From Porphyrobacter sp. HT-58-2 (GTDB taxonomy: Bacteria; Pseudomonadota; Alphaproteobacteria; Sphingomonadales; Sphingomonadaceae), in assembly GCF_002952215.1 (NCBI RefSeq), contig NZ_CP022600.1, positions 1,240,001-1,304,000 of the forward strand: a stretch of DNA of 64,000 nt, read 5' to 3'. The notes below the pieces were generated by a model. That model did no database searches and was not told the origin of the DNA. It saw only the letters and a program-made list of their open reading frames with translations. Shown one piece after another: positions 25,804-34,352 of the stretch. The position numbers and the translations under genes are program-made. Numbering within the stretch: position 1 is the first letter of the stretch; the number at the start of each line of letters is the position of its first letter.

Positions 25804-27033
25804 ATGGAACCGGCAACCGATCTTCCGCTCCGGGGCTTCCGGATCATCAGCGCCGAGCAATATGGCGCAGGGCCATACGGCACGATGTTTCTTGCCCAGA
25901 TGGGCGCCGAGGTCATCAAGATCGAACCGCCCGGCAAGCCCGGCCCCGATGGCCAGCGGCGCGGCGGGGGCGACACTGCGCGCGCGGTCGGCCCGCATTT
26001 TCTGCGTCCCGGCGAAAGCGTATATTTCCAGGCGTTCAATCTCAACAAGCGGTCGCTGACACTCGATCTTGGCAGCGATGCCGGGCAGGAAGTGCTGCAC
26101 CGTCTGGTCGGGCAAAGCCACGCGGTCGCCAACAACATGCGCGGCGACCTGCCGGCGCGGCTGGGGCTGGATTACGCGGCGCTCGGCACAATCAATCCCG
26201 CTATCGTCTGCGCCCACCTGTCCGCTTACGGGCGCGACAACGCCCGCGCAAAATGGCCAGGCTATGATTACCTGATGCAGGCCGAGGCGGGCTATTGCCA
26301 GCTCACCGGAGAGCCCGGCGGTGATCCGCAGCGCATGGGCCTGTCGATGGTCGACTTCATCACCGGCACGATCTTCTGCATCGGCCTGCTCGGCGCGCTG
26401 GTCGATGCGCAGCGCAGCGGCAAGGGGCGCGATGTCGATACCGACCTGCTTTCCGCCGCAGTCCATCAGACGAGCTATCCGGCGCTGTGGTACATGAATA
26501 ACGGCGACGAGACCCAGCGCACCCCGCGCAGCGCGCACCCGACGGCCACGCCGAGCCAGATGTTCCGCGCTGCCGACGGTTGGATGTTCGTGATGTGCCA
26601 GCTGCCCAAGTTCTGGGACATCCTGACTACCCGCATCGGGCGCGAGGATCTCGCCGCCGATCCGCGCTTTGCCACCAATGCTGACCGACTGGCCAATCGT
26701 GACGCCTTGACGCAGGCGCTTGATGCTGAGTTTGGGAAGCGGCCGATGGCGCATTGGCAAGAACTGCTCGGCGGGCATGTGCCGGTTGCCCCGGTCTATG
26801 AACTGGGCGCGGCGCTCGATAATCCGTGGCTCGATCAAATCGGGCTGCGCGATACCATCGCCCATCCCGACGCGCCGGAATTGCACGTGCTCAAGAGCCC
26901 GCTCAAGTTCGACGGCCAGCGCCCGCCCAACCGCGCCGCGCCGCTGCTGGGCGCCGATAGCGAGGATATTCTCGCAGACCTCGGCTATGATCCCGACGAG
27001 ATTGCCCGGCTGCGCGCTGGCGGCATCGTCTGA
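25804..27033 (+). CDS. Family III CoA transferase, copy 1
   Basis: A 409-residue CaiB/BaiF-type CoA transferase. It has the N-terminal FRIISAEQYGAGPYGTMFLAQMGAEVIKIEPP, the NLNKRSLTLDL motif and the catalytic Asp (about residue 184, in RMGLSMVDFITG). These enzymes pass CoA from one carboxylate (often succinyl-CoA) to another through an aspartyl-CoA anhydride. Together with the next gene it recalls the two-subunit BbsEF succinyl-CoA:benzylsuccinate transferase, but both copies here keep the Asp, so two separate transferases are also possible. Role: activation of a dicarboxylate for the downstream module. Confidence 0.88.
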   Translation: MEPATDLPLRGFRIISAEQYGAGPYGTMFLAQMGAEVIKIEPPGKPGPDGQRRGGGDTARAVGPHFLRPGESVYFQAFNLNKRSLTLDLGSDAGQEVLHRLVGQSHAVANNMRGDLPARLGLDYAALGTINPAIVCAHLSAYGRDNARAKWPGYDYLMQAEAGYCQLTGEPGGDPQRMGLSMVDFITGTIFCIGLLGALVDAQRSGKGRDVDTDLLSAAVHQTSYPALWYMNNGDETQRTPRSAHPTATPSQMFRAADGWMFVMCQLPKFWDILTTRIGREDLAADPRFATNADRLANRDALTQALDAEFGKRPMAHWQELLGGHVPVAPVYELGAALDNPWLDQIGLRDTIAHPDAPELHVLKSPLKFDGQRPPNRAAPLLGADSEDILADLGYDPDEIARLRAGGIV

Positions 27034-27057
27034 CGCGCGCAGGGGCAGGACAGCGCA

Positions 27058-28158
27058 ATGGGCAAGCTTGACGGTATCAGAGTCATTGATCTCACGCAGT
27101 TCCTGCCGGGGCCCATGATGACGGTGATGATGGCCGATCAGGGTGCGGAGGTCATCAAGATCGAGCCTGCCGCGGGCGATCCGGCGCGCGAACAGGCCCC
27201 CTTCGACACTTATGACGGGGCGCAGCATTCGGTATGGTTCGCCAACCTCAACCGCGGCAAGCGCAGCCTGGTGCTCGACCTGAAAAGCGATGCGGGCAGG
27301 GCCGCCTTGCGCAAACTGATCGCCGATGCGGATGTTTTCGTCGAAGGCTTCCGGCCCGGCGTGATGGCGCGGCTCGGTTTCGATTACGCAAGCGTCAGCG
27401 CGATCCGGCCCGACATCATCTACTGCTCGATTTCCGCTTTCGGGCAGGAGGGCGCGCTGTCGCATCATCCGGCGCACGACATGGCGGTGCAGGCGCTCGC
27501 CGGGTTCCTGTCGGTCAATGACGGAGCGGACGGTACCCCGGTCGTCCCCGGCGCGCCGAGCGCCGATCTGGCCGCGGGGCTTACCGCTTTGTCGGCGGTC
27601 CTGATGGCGCTGGTTGGGCGGGCGCGGACCGGTGAGGGTGCCTTTATCGACTGCGCCATGTTCGATAGCATGCTGCCATGGTGCGCCCATATCGCGGGAA
27701 GCGCCATCGCGGGCGGCGACCCGCCGCGTTCAGCCTCCCAGCGCAGTCTTGGCGGGGCAGCCTTCTATCAGGTCTACCGCACCGCTGATGCGCGCCACGT
27801 GGTGCTCGGAGGGCGCGAGATCAAGTTTGCCCGCAACCTGCTGACCGCATTGGGACGGGAAGACCTGATCCCCCTTGCTGAGGCACCAGCGGGCAAGCAG
27901 GGTGCGCTGATCGCGTTCCTGCGCGACACGTTCGCCACCCGCACGCGGGCCGAGTGGGAAGCATGGTTTGCCGACAAGGACGTGGCCTTCGCGCCCGTGC
28001 TCGATTTCCGCGAGGCGCTTGATGCGCCCCATATCGCCAAACGGGGCCTGCTCGTCACCGGCGAGGGCGGGGGTAAGCACATCGTCTCGCCGATCCGCTT
28101 TGCCGGAGAGCATTGGACCCCGGGTCGCGTGCCGGGTCTCGGAGAAGGCTGGAAATGA
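27058..28158 (+). CDS. Family III CoA transferase, copy 2
   Basis: A 366-residue CaiB/BaiF-type transferase with VIDLTQFLPGPMMTVMMADQGAEVIKIEP, NLNRGKRSLVLDL and catalytic Asp170 (PGAPSADLAAG). It is shorter than copy 1 and clearly diverged, so not a recent tandem duplicate. It is the last gene of the operon starting at 23242, 24 nt after copy 1. It converges on the GntR gene with only 8 nt between stops. A second transferase would let the cell activate two different acids or move CoA between the two carboxyls of one acid. Confidence 0.87.
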   Translation: MGKLDGIRVIDLTQFLPGPMMTVMMADQGAEVIKIEPAAGDPAREQAPFDTYDGAQHSVWFANLNRGKRSLVLDLKSDAGRAALRKLIADADVFVEGFRPGVMARLGFDYASVSAIRPDIIYCSISAFGQEGALSHHPAHDMAVQALAGFLSVNDGADGTPVVPGAPSADLAAGLTALSAVLMALVGRARTGEGAFIDCAMFDSMLPWCAHIAGSAIAGGDPPRSASQRSLGGAAFYQVYRTADARHVVLGGREIKFARNLLTALGREDLIPLAEAPAGKQGALIAFLRDTFATRTRAEWEAWFADKDVAFAPVLDFREALDAPHIAKRGLLVTGEGGGKHIVSPIRFAGEHWTPGRVPGLGEGWK

Positions 28159-28166
28159 CCTGTGGT

Positions 28167-28922
28167 CTAGGCCTCGACGTCGATATGCATCGCATAGGCG
28201 AAGCGGTCGCCGGGGTGGTGGCTGACAGAAATCTCGAAGATCCGTCCCTTATGATCGAAATAGCAGCGCAGGATGCGCAGGACCGGACTGGCTTCCTCGA
28301 CCTCAAGGATGGTGGCCATGCGCTCGTCGGCGGGGATGGCCTGGATGTCCTGTGTGACCTTGCCGATCCGGACCCCGGCAAGCTGCTCGATTTGGCTGAA
28401 CAGCGTACCCGCCCCGAGATCGAGCGCTGCCACCGCATCGCCGAGCAATTCATGGAAATAGGCGTCGGTTACCGCGATCGGCGGCACGTCGCCCGCATGG
28501 CGGCGCACCCCGCGAAAAGCGGTCCATTCGCCATGGGTCGGCTCGGCCAGTTGCACGGCGACCTCGGACGGCAAGGCGCCGCGGCCCTCCAATGCGTAGG
28601 TGACTTCGCTGCCTTGCGCATATTGCAGCAGCTCGCCCACATTGGAGAGCGGCTGGTGCAGCGCGCCGCCGCGTGCCGCCGCGGGCTGGACTGTGGTCCC
28701 CGATCCGCGCCGTCGCTGGATCAGCCCTTCCGCTTCCAGCCTGCGCAGCGCCTCGCGAATGGTGTAGCGGCTGACATCGTATTTGCGGCACAGCACCGTT
28801 TCGGTCGGGAATTGCCGCCCGCCCGCGAATTCGCCCTTCATGATCGCTTCACGCAGTTCGCCTGCCAACTGCAGGTAGCGCGGGATGCGCTGCGGCTTTG
28901 CTTCTTCGGCTATCGTGGCCAC
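28167..28922 (-). CDS. GntR-family regulator, HutC/UTRA subfamily
   Basis: About 251 residues. The winged HTH occupies residues 10-75 (PRYLQLAGELREAIM, FPTETVLCRKYDVSRYTIREALRRLEAEGLI) and ends in RRRGSGTTV. A UTRA ligand-binding domain follows (EWTAFRGVRRHAG, DAYFHELLGD, ISVSHHPGDRFAYAMHI). I use the GTG at 28922, which has TTGGAG 6 nt upstream. It lies antiparallel between two plus-strand operons and starts 41 bp from the divergent MmgE/PrpD gene. It is the only GntR protein in the cluster, and the TTGTCCGGACAA palindromes have the GT-N4-AC form expected for its subfamily. It probably represses the cluster until a pathway intermediate binds. Confidence 0.85.
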   Translation of the reverse strand: MATIAEEAKPQRIPRYLQLAGELREAIMKGEFAGGRQFPTETVLCRKYDVSRYTIREALRRLEAEGLIQRRRGSGTTVQPAAARGGALHQPLSNVGELLQYAQGSEVTYALEGRGALPSEVAVQLAEPTHGEWTAFRGVRRHAGDVPPIAVTDAYFHELLGDAVAALDLGAGTLFSQIEQLAGVRIGKVTQDIQAIPADERMATILEVEEASPVLRILRCYFDHKGRIFEISVSHHPGDRFAYAMHIDVEA

Positions 28923-28963
28923 TTCAAGCTCCAAATCTCCGGCGGTCTGGCAGGCGGTGCATC

Positions 28964-30193
28964 ATGAGCGAACCGTTGCTGACCGGACTTGGCGCAAGGT
29001 TAGCGCGCCCGGTGACAAAAGGCGAGCGCCAGCGTGCGCGGCTGCACCTGCTCGACTGGCTCGCTTGCGTTGCGGGGGGGCGGGGCACCGAGGCAGCGGC
29101 GCTCGGTGCGACCATTTCCTTCAATGGCTGGGAGCGGGCGACCTACCTTGGCAACGTGCTGGAGATGGACGACGTCCACCGCACCGCCCTGCTTCATCCC
29201 GGCCCGGTGGTGTGGCCCGCAGCGCTGAGCATGGCGAGCGCCACCATGGACGCGCGGCTCGATGCGGCGGTGCGCGGCTACGAGGCGATGATCGCGATTG
29301 GCGCGGCCTGCGATGCGCATCACTATGCCCGCTGGCACCCGACCGGGACGATGGGCGGGTTCGGAGCGGCGGCGGCATTCGGCTCGCTGATCGGCTTTGC
29401 CCCGGTTGAATATGCCCATGCGCTCGCCAATGCCGGGTCGGTCGCGGGCGGGCTGTGGCACATGCGCCATGCGCCGGGCGTCCTGACCAAGCAGTGGCAC
29501 ATCCACCACGCGGTGCGCACCGGGCGCGATGCGGCACTCCACGTCCATTACGGCGCGACCGGGCCGCTGGAACTGCTCGAAGGGACGCAGGGGCTGTTTG
29601 CAGGCATGACCGAAGCACCCGGCCCGCTTGCGGGCGGCAGCGAGGGGTGGCTGATCCACGAAGTCAGCTTCAAGCCCTTTGCCGCATGCCGCCACGCGCA
29701 TCCCGCGATCGATGCCGCGCTGGAGCTACGGGAGGCAGGGCGACTTGAGGCACCCTTCCATGTCGAAACCTATGCCGACGCGCTGACCTTTTGTGACCGG
29801 CCCGATCCCGCCACCGAGCTGGAGGCCAAGTTCTCGCTCCAGCACGCGGTCGCCGTGGTGGCAGACGGGCGCCGTGCCGAGCCAGAGGACTTCACCCCCG
29901 AGGCCATCGCTGCGCTTGCGTCGTTGCGTGCGCAAGTGTCGGTGGCCGAGGATCCGGCGATCACCGCGCGCTTCCCCGCGCATTTCGGGGCGCGGGTCAA
30001 CGGGCTGGAACTGGTCGACACAATCGGCGATCCCGAACGGCCGGTGAGTGCCGAGGGCATCATTGCCAAGATGCATAGCCTCGCTCGCTGGGGCGGCTTG
30101 GCCGCGAGCGAGGCCGAGCGCGCCGCGCGACTGGCGCTGGAGGGCGATGATGGTGCTGCGATTGACGCCTTGCTCGAGGAATGGATCCGGTGA
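28964..30193 (+). CDS. MmgE/PrpD family protein, copy 1
   Basis: A 409-residue MmgE/PrpD-fold protein, somewhat short for the family (about 450-480). It has LHLLDWLACVAGG, GNVLEMDDVHRTALLHPG (family active-site region with Asp-Asp and His), ARWHPTGTMGGFGAAAA and SFKPFAACRHAHPAIDA. Members include 2-methylcitrate dehydratase, cis-aconitate decarboxylase and iminodisuccinate epimerase. It is the first gene of a long plus-strand operon to 37993 with no operator palindrome in its 41-bp upstream gap. A role in dehydration, decarboxylation or epimerisation of a tri- or dicarboxylate is likely; not resolved further. Confidence 0.82.
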   Translation: MSEPLLTGLGARLARPVTKGERQRARLHLLDWLACVAGGRGTEAAALGATISFNGWERATYLGNVLEMDDVHRTALLHPGPVVWPAALSMASATMDARLDAAVRGYEAMIAIGAACDAHHYARWHPTGTMGGFGAAAAFGSLIGFAPVEYAHALANAGSVAGGLWHMRHAPGVLTKQWHIHHAVRTGRDAALHVHYGATGPLELLEGTQGLFAGMTEAPGPLAGGSEGWLIHEVSFKPFAACRHAHPAIDAALELREAGRLEAPFHVETYADALTFCDRPDPATELEAKFSLQHAVAVVADGRRAEPEDFTPEAIAALASLRAQVSVAEDPAITARFPAHFGARVNGLELVDTIGDPERPVSAEGIIAKMHSLARWGGLAASEAERAARLALEGDDGAAIDALLEEWIR

Positions 30194-31488
30194 GCGCGAC
30201 GCAGGCCATCCTCGATTTTGCGGCTGCGGAGCACCGCCTTCCGGCAAGCGTGCGCGCCGATACCGCACGGCTGATTGTCGACACGCTGGCAAGCGGTGCC
30301 GCGGGCGCGCAGTCCACCGAGGCGCAAAAGCTGAAATACGCGATCCGCGCGCTGGGCACTAATCCGGATACCCGATTGCTGTGCGGCGGCGAGGCTCCGG
30401 CGGCCTCGGCAGCGTTCTTCAACGGCTTTGCGATCCATTGCCTCGAATGGGATGCCGTCCACGAGGGGGCAGTGGTGCACGCCCTTTCCGCTGTAACCGC
30501 AGCGGTGATGGCGCAGGCCCACGACAACGGCGGGGTGGGCGAGGAGTACGTCCTTGCTGCGGTGGCTGTCGGCGTCGATATCGCCAGCGGACTGGGGCTT
30601 GCGGCGACCGGGCCGATGGCGTTCTTTCGCCCTGCCACGGCAGGTGTGATCGGCGCGGCACTGGCGGCGGCGCGCCTCGCCGATATTCCCGCTGACCGGT
30701 TTGCCGATGTGATGGGCCTTGCCTATTCCTTCGCCAGTGGAACGATGCAGGCCCATGTCGAGGCATCGATCGCGCTACCGTTGCAGATCGCGAATGCCGC
30801 ACGCGCGGCGATCACGGCGGTCGCGCTGGTCGAAGCGGGCATGTCCGGCCCGCACGACGTGCTTGAAGGCCCTTTCGGCTATTCCCGCCTGATCGAACCG
30901 CTCGATCTTTCGCGCTACACTGACAATCTCGGCAAGGTCTGGCGGATCAGCGAAGTCGCGATCAAGCCCTTCCCTTCGGGGCGGGCCAGCCACGGCGCAC
31001 TCGGCGAGCTTGAGGCGCTTTACCGGGCCGGCCTGCGGATCGGCGATGTCGCGCGCATAGAACTTCACGCGCCCCCGCTGATCGAGCGCCTCGTCGGGCG
31101 TCCCTACCGGCCGGACATGAGCGCCGCATACGCGCGGCTATGCCTCGCGATTCTGGCGCCGTTGATGTTGCGCGACGGGGTGATCGACCCCGATCTGTTC
31201 GATGGCGCTGCGCTTCATGCACCCGAGCTGGTGGCGCTGGCGGGCAATGTCACGGTGAAGTGTGATGCCAATCCCGACGAGAACGCGATGGCGCCGCAGC
31301 GCCTCGTCGTCACCTGCCGCGATGGCCGCGTCATCGAGCGCGCGATCCCGGCCAATCTCGGCAGCCCGGCCCTTCCGATGAGCCCTGCCCAATCCGCTGC
31401 AAAATACGGCCTGTGCCGCAGACTCGCGGGACCGGATGTCGACCCGCGCATCTTTGATGATCCAATTTCTTACATGGCGAATCCCTGA
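30190..31488 (+). CDS. MmgE/PrpD family protein, copy 2
   Basis: A second MmgE/PrpD protein of 432 residues: ILDFAAAEHRLP, RLIVDTLASGAAG, NGFAIHCLEWDAVHEGAVVHAL (active-site region, Glu-Trp-Asp and His), FFRPATAGVIGAALAAARL and AIKPFPSGRASHGALGE. The GTG at 30190 is preferred because GAGGA ends 9 nt upstream, while the ATG at 30181 directly abuts that element. It overlaps copy 1 by 4 nt. The two differ in the active-site pocket, so they are not simple duplicates; a heteromeric enzyme or two consecutive steps are both possible. Confidence 0.82.
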   Translation: MSATQAILDFAAAEHRLPASVRADTARLIVDTLASGAAGAQSTEAQKLKYAIRALGTNPDTRLLCGGEAPAASAAFFNGFAIHCLEWDAVHEGAVVHALSAVTAAVMAQAHDNGGVGEEYVLAAVAVGVDIASGLGLAATGPMAFFRPATAGVIGAALAAARLADIPADRFADVMGLAYSFASGTMQAHVEASIALPLQIANAARAAITAVALVEAGMSGPHDVLEGPFGYSRLIEPLDLSRYTDNLGKVWRISEVAIKPFPSGRASHGALGELEALYRAGLRIGDVARIELHAPPLIERLVGRPYRPDMSAAYARLCLAILAPLMLRDGVIDPDLFDGAALHAPELVALAGNVTVKCDANPDENAMAPQRLVVTCRDGRVIERAIPANLGSPALPMSPAQSAAKYGLCRRLAGPDVDPRIFDDPISYMANP

Positions 31489-32855
31489 TGACCTACCCGA
31501 CCTATTTCGAAGCGCTCGACCACAAGCAGATCCTCGCCGACTATCCGATCGGCGAGGCCTTTACGGCGCGCTACACATCCATGAGCCGCGACGAGTTGTT
31601 CGCCGTTCAGGATGCCCAGTTCCGCAAGCTGATGCAGCGCGGCTGGCAGGTGCCTTTCTACCGCCGACTGTGGGGCGCCAAGGGCATTGAGCCGGGCGAC
31701 ATTCGCGGCCTTGAGGACATCACCAAGCTCCCCGTCTACGACAAGAGCGACCTGATGGCCTCTATCGCCGACTATCCCCCCTTCGGCGACTTTCACGGCA
31801 TGGGCGCGCCGGAAACTCGCGCGCCGAGCATCTTTCACACCACCAGTGGCACCACCGGAAAGCCGCAGACGCTGATCTTCGGCCCCAAGGGACGCGAGGT
31901 CGGCAACCTGCTGGTGGGACGGATGTATCGCTGGATGGGGCTCCAGCCGACAGATGTCGTCCACTCGGTCTACGGCCACGGCATGATCAACGGCGGGCAT
32001 TATATCCGCGAGGCGGTTACTCACTTTACCAATTCGGTGTTCCTCAGCGCCGGCACGGGGATCGAGACCCGCTCTGTCAATCAGGTCCGGCTGATGGCCG
32101 ATTTCGGGGTGACCGCCATCGTCGGGTTCGTCGATTACATCAGGAAGCTCGCCGAAACCGCCGAGGCCGAGGGGCTGTTCGACCGCATCAATATTCGCAT
32201 GATCATCGGCCATCTCGGCACCGAGGACCGCGCCAGCACCGAGGCCGCGTGGCAGGGCGCGAAGGCCTATGACTGGTACGGGGTCGGCGACACCGGCACC
32301 ATCGCGGGCGAGGGGCCGGAGCGCGACGGGATGTATGTCTGGGAAGACGCGCAATATCTCGAATTGCTCGACATCGAAAGCGGCGCGCCGGTGGCGCGGG
32401 GCGAGACCGGGGACATGGTCGTCACCTGTCTCTACAAGGACGACATTGCCCCCTGCATCCGTTTCAACACCCACGACATCACGCACGAACTGGATGGGCG
32501 CGGCGAGATTGTGTTCAAGCGCATCGCAGGGTTCAAGGGCCGCAGCGACAACATGGTGAAGCTGCGCGGGATCAATGTCTTCCCGCACGCGATCGGCGCG
32601 ATCATCGAAAACCGGCCCGATCTGACCGGCGAATACGTGTGCCATCTGCGCCGCGACGCGAGCCAGAAGGACCACATGACCGTGACGCTCGAAAGCCGGG
32701 GCGGCAGTGATGCAGGCGAACTGTCGGAATTGCTGCGCCGTGGACTGGGGGTCGAGGTCGAAGTGGCCCTCGTTGCCCCCGGCGAAACGGCGGCGGCGAC
32801 CGAGATCGACACGCGCCAGAAGCCGCTCCGGCTGATCGACAGGCGCGGGGTCTAG
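31488..32855 (+). CDS. PaaK-type (phenylacetate-CoA ligase family) acyl-adenylating enzyme
   Basis: A 455-residue ANL-superfamily ligase of the PaaK group. The P-loop TTSGTTGKPQTLIF lies near residue 120, with YGVGDTGTIAGEGPERDGMYV, DMVVTCLYKDDIAPCIRFNTHDIT and the hinge-like GFKGRSDNMVKLRGINVFP. It would form an acyl-CoA from a carboxylic acid, ATP and CoA. The usual aryl-acid substrate of PaaK need not apply. Its ATG overlaps the MmgE/PrpD stop by 1 nt, and an amidase follows 10 nt downstream. It probably activates an acid released by an upstream hydrolysis step. Confidence 0.87.
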   Translation: MTYPTYFEALDHKQILADYPIGEAFTARYTSMSRDELFAVQDAQFRKLMQRGWQVPFYRRLWGAKGIEPGDIRGLEDITKLPVYDKSDLMASIADYPPFGDFHGMGAPETRAPSIFHTTSGTTGKPQTLIFGPKGREVGNLLVGRMYRWMGLQPTDVVHSVYGHGMINGGHYIREAVTHFTNSVFLSAGTGIETRSVNQVRLMADFGVTAIVGFVDYIRKLAETAEAEGLFDRINIRMIIGHLGTEDRASTEAAWQGAKAYDWYGVGDTGTIAGEGPERDGMYVWEDAQYLELLDIESGAPVARGETGDMVVTCLYKDDIAPCIRFNTHDITHELDGRGEIVFKRIAGFKGRSDNMVKLRGINVFPHAIGAIIENRPDLTGEYVCHLRRDASQKDHMTVTLESRGGSDAGELSELLRRGLGVEVEVALVAPGETAAATEIDTRQKPLRLIDRRGV

Positions 32856-32865
32856 AGGCAGGGCG

Positions 32866-34038
32866 ATGATCGACTTCGACGCTCTTGAAGCTGCCAATGC
32901 CCCGCTCAACGCCTTTAGCGATTTCGACCGCTCCGCGACCTTTGGCAAGGGGCCGCTGGCCGGGCTGACCGTGGGGATCAAGGCCAATATCGCGGTCGCC
33001 GGGATGCCGTGGCACGCTGGCCTTGCCGCCTACGAAACCCGGCTGGCGGATCGTGACGCGGACACGGTTGCTCTGCTCAGGCAGGCGGGGGCGGCGATCA
33101 TTGGCGTGCTGAACATGGAGGAAGGCGCGCTCGGCGCGAAGAGTGACAACCCGCATTTCGGTGCGGTGCAAAACCCGCATCGTTTCGGGTTTTCGCCGGG
33201 CGGTTCCTCCGGTGGGAGCGGCGCGGCGGTCGCGGCCGGATTGTGCGATATTGCGCTGGGCACCGACACCATGGGATCGGTCCGCATCCCCGCGAGCCAT
33301 TGCGGGGTCTACGGCTTCAAGCCGGCCACCGCGAGCGTCAGTCAGGAAGGGTTGGAGCCCGCCGACCTGTCGCTCGATGCCATCGGGCCGCTGGCTCGCG
33401 ACCTCGATGTGCTGGAACGGGCCGCGCGCGTGATCTCGGGCTTCGGCGACGACGCGCTGGAGGGCGCCGGCGCAACGCTGACCGGGCATGGGGTCGATGT
33501 GCATCCTGAGGTCGCGCGCGCCTTCGATGCCGCGCTTGCCGCCCTGCCTGCGCCGCCCGCGACAGTCTCGCTCACCCACCCGCAGTCGCGCATCCGCTTT
33601 GCCGGTTTCATCGGCGTCTCGCGCGAAATGGCGGCGCATCTGCGCGGGGTTTCCACCTCGGACAGGCTGGCAAAGCTGCTCACTTATGGCCCCCGCCGTA
33701 GCCTTGCCGACTGGGCCGAGGACCGCGCCATCCTCGAGCGCACCGCCGCCGAGGTGCGCGCGGTGGTGGAGGAGCACGGCTTCCTGATCCTGCCCACCGT
33801 CCCCAATCCGCCCTTCGCGCACAGCGAGCCGGAGCCCGCAGCACAGGCCGATTTTACCTGCCTTGCCAATATCGCCGGCCTTCCGGCCATCAGCATCCCG
33901 GCGGGATGGACCGCCGACGGCCTGCCGATGGGTATACAACTGGTGGGCCACGCAGGCGCAGAAAGCGGCCTGTTTGCGCTCGCCCGCGCACTCGACAACA
34001 CATTGCGGGCCTATCGCCCGCCCAGCCAAGGAGCCTGA
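32866..34038 (+). CDS. Amidase signature enzyme
   Basis: A 390-residue Ser-cisSer-Lys amidase, shorter than the typical 450-500. Lys39 (VGIKANIAVAG), the Gly/Ser motif GFSPGGSSGGSGAAVAAG (cis-Ser around 114-115) and nucleophile Ser138 (GTDTMGSVRIPAS) are all present. It has no signal peptide, so it is cytosolic. It would release ammonia or an amine from an amide or half-amide. It is the second clear amide-hydrolysing enzyme of the cluster besides the isochorismatase-fold enzyme at 3593, suggesting that two different amide bonds are cleaved. Confidence 0.88.
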   Translation: MIDFDALEAANAPLNAFSDFDRSATFGKGPLAGLTVGIKANIAVAGMPWHAGLAAYETRLADRDADTVALLRQAGAAIIGVLNMEEGALGAKSDNPHFGAVQNPHRFGFSPGGSSGGSGAAVAAGLCDIALGTDTMGSVRIPASHCGVYGFKPATASVSQEGLEPADLSLDAIGPLARDLDVLERAARVISGFGDDALEGAGATLTGHGVDVHPEVARAFDAALAALPAPPATVSLTHPQSRIRFAGFIGVSREMAAHLRGVSTSDRLAKLLTYGPRRSLADWAEDRAILERTAAEVRAVVEEHGFLILPTVPNPPFAHSEPEPAAQADFTCLANIAGLPAISIPAGWTADGLPMGIQLVGHAGAESGLFALARALDNTLRAYRPPSQGA

Positions 34039-34042
34039 AGCC

Positions 34043-34351
34043 ATGCGCATCATCTGCCTGTTCAACCTGAAGCCCGGCGTCGACGTTTCCGATTACGAGA
34101 CATGGGCCAAGACCCGCGATATCCCGATGGTGAACGGCCTCGGCTCCGTGACGTCCTTCACCGTCCACAAGGCCACCGGCGTGTTCGGCGACGATGCCGC
34201 GACCCCCGCCTACCAGTATATCGAAGTCATCGACATCACCGGCATGGACGCCTTCATCGCGGATATTTCGACCGCGGATTTCCAGGCCGCCGCCGCGCCC
34301 TTCCAAGGCTTTGCCGATGCCCCGCAGTTCATCCTGACCGAGGATCTGTGA
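34043..34351 (+). CDS. RedY/HapK-like dimeric alpha-beta barrel protein
   Basis: A 102-residue protein starting RIICLFNLKPGVDVSDYETWA and ending FADAPQFILTED, the pattern of the RedY/HapK family (EthD-like ferredoxin fold) named from prodiginine clusters. AAGGAG lies 8 nt before the ATG at 34043. No catalytic residue is obvious. Small barrels of this kind often bind hydrophobic or pyrrolic intermediates. No prodiginine biosynthesis genes are nearby, so a catabolic or binding role is more likely here. Confidence 0.75.
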   Translation: MRIICLFNLKPGVDVSDYETWAKTRDIPMVNGLGSVTSFTVHKATGVFGDDAATPAYQYIEVIDITGMDAFIADISTADFQAAAAPFQGFADAPQFILTEDL

Positions 34352-34352
34352 C

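Noticed and set aside
28923..28963. A TTGTCCGGACAA operator in the GntR / MmgE-PrpD divergent gap
   Set aside because: The 41-bp gap was read on both strands and contains no copy even with two mismatches in the core; autoregulation is therefore not claimed.
34043..34351. Prodiginine biosynthesis cluster, suggested by a RedY/HapK-like protein
   Set aside because: No prodiginine condensation, carrier protein or polyketide genes are present; all neighbours look catabolic.
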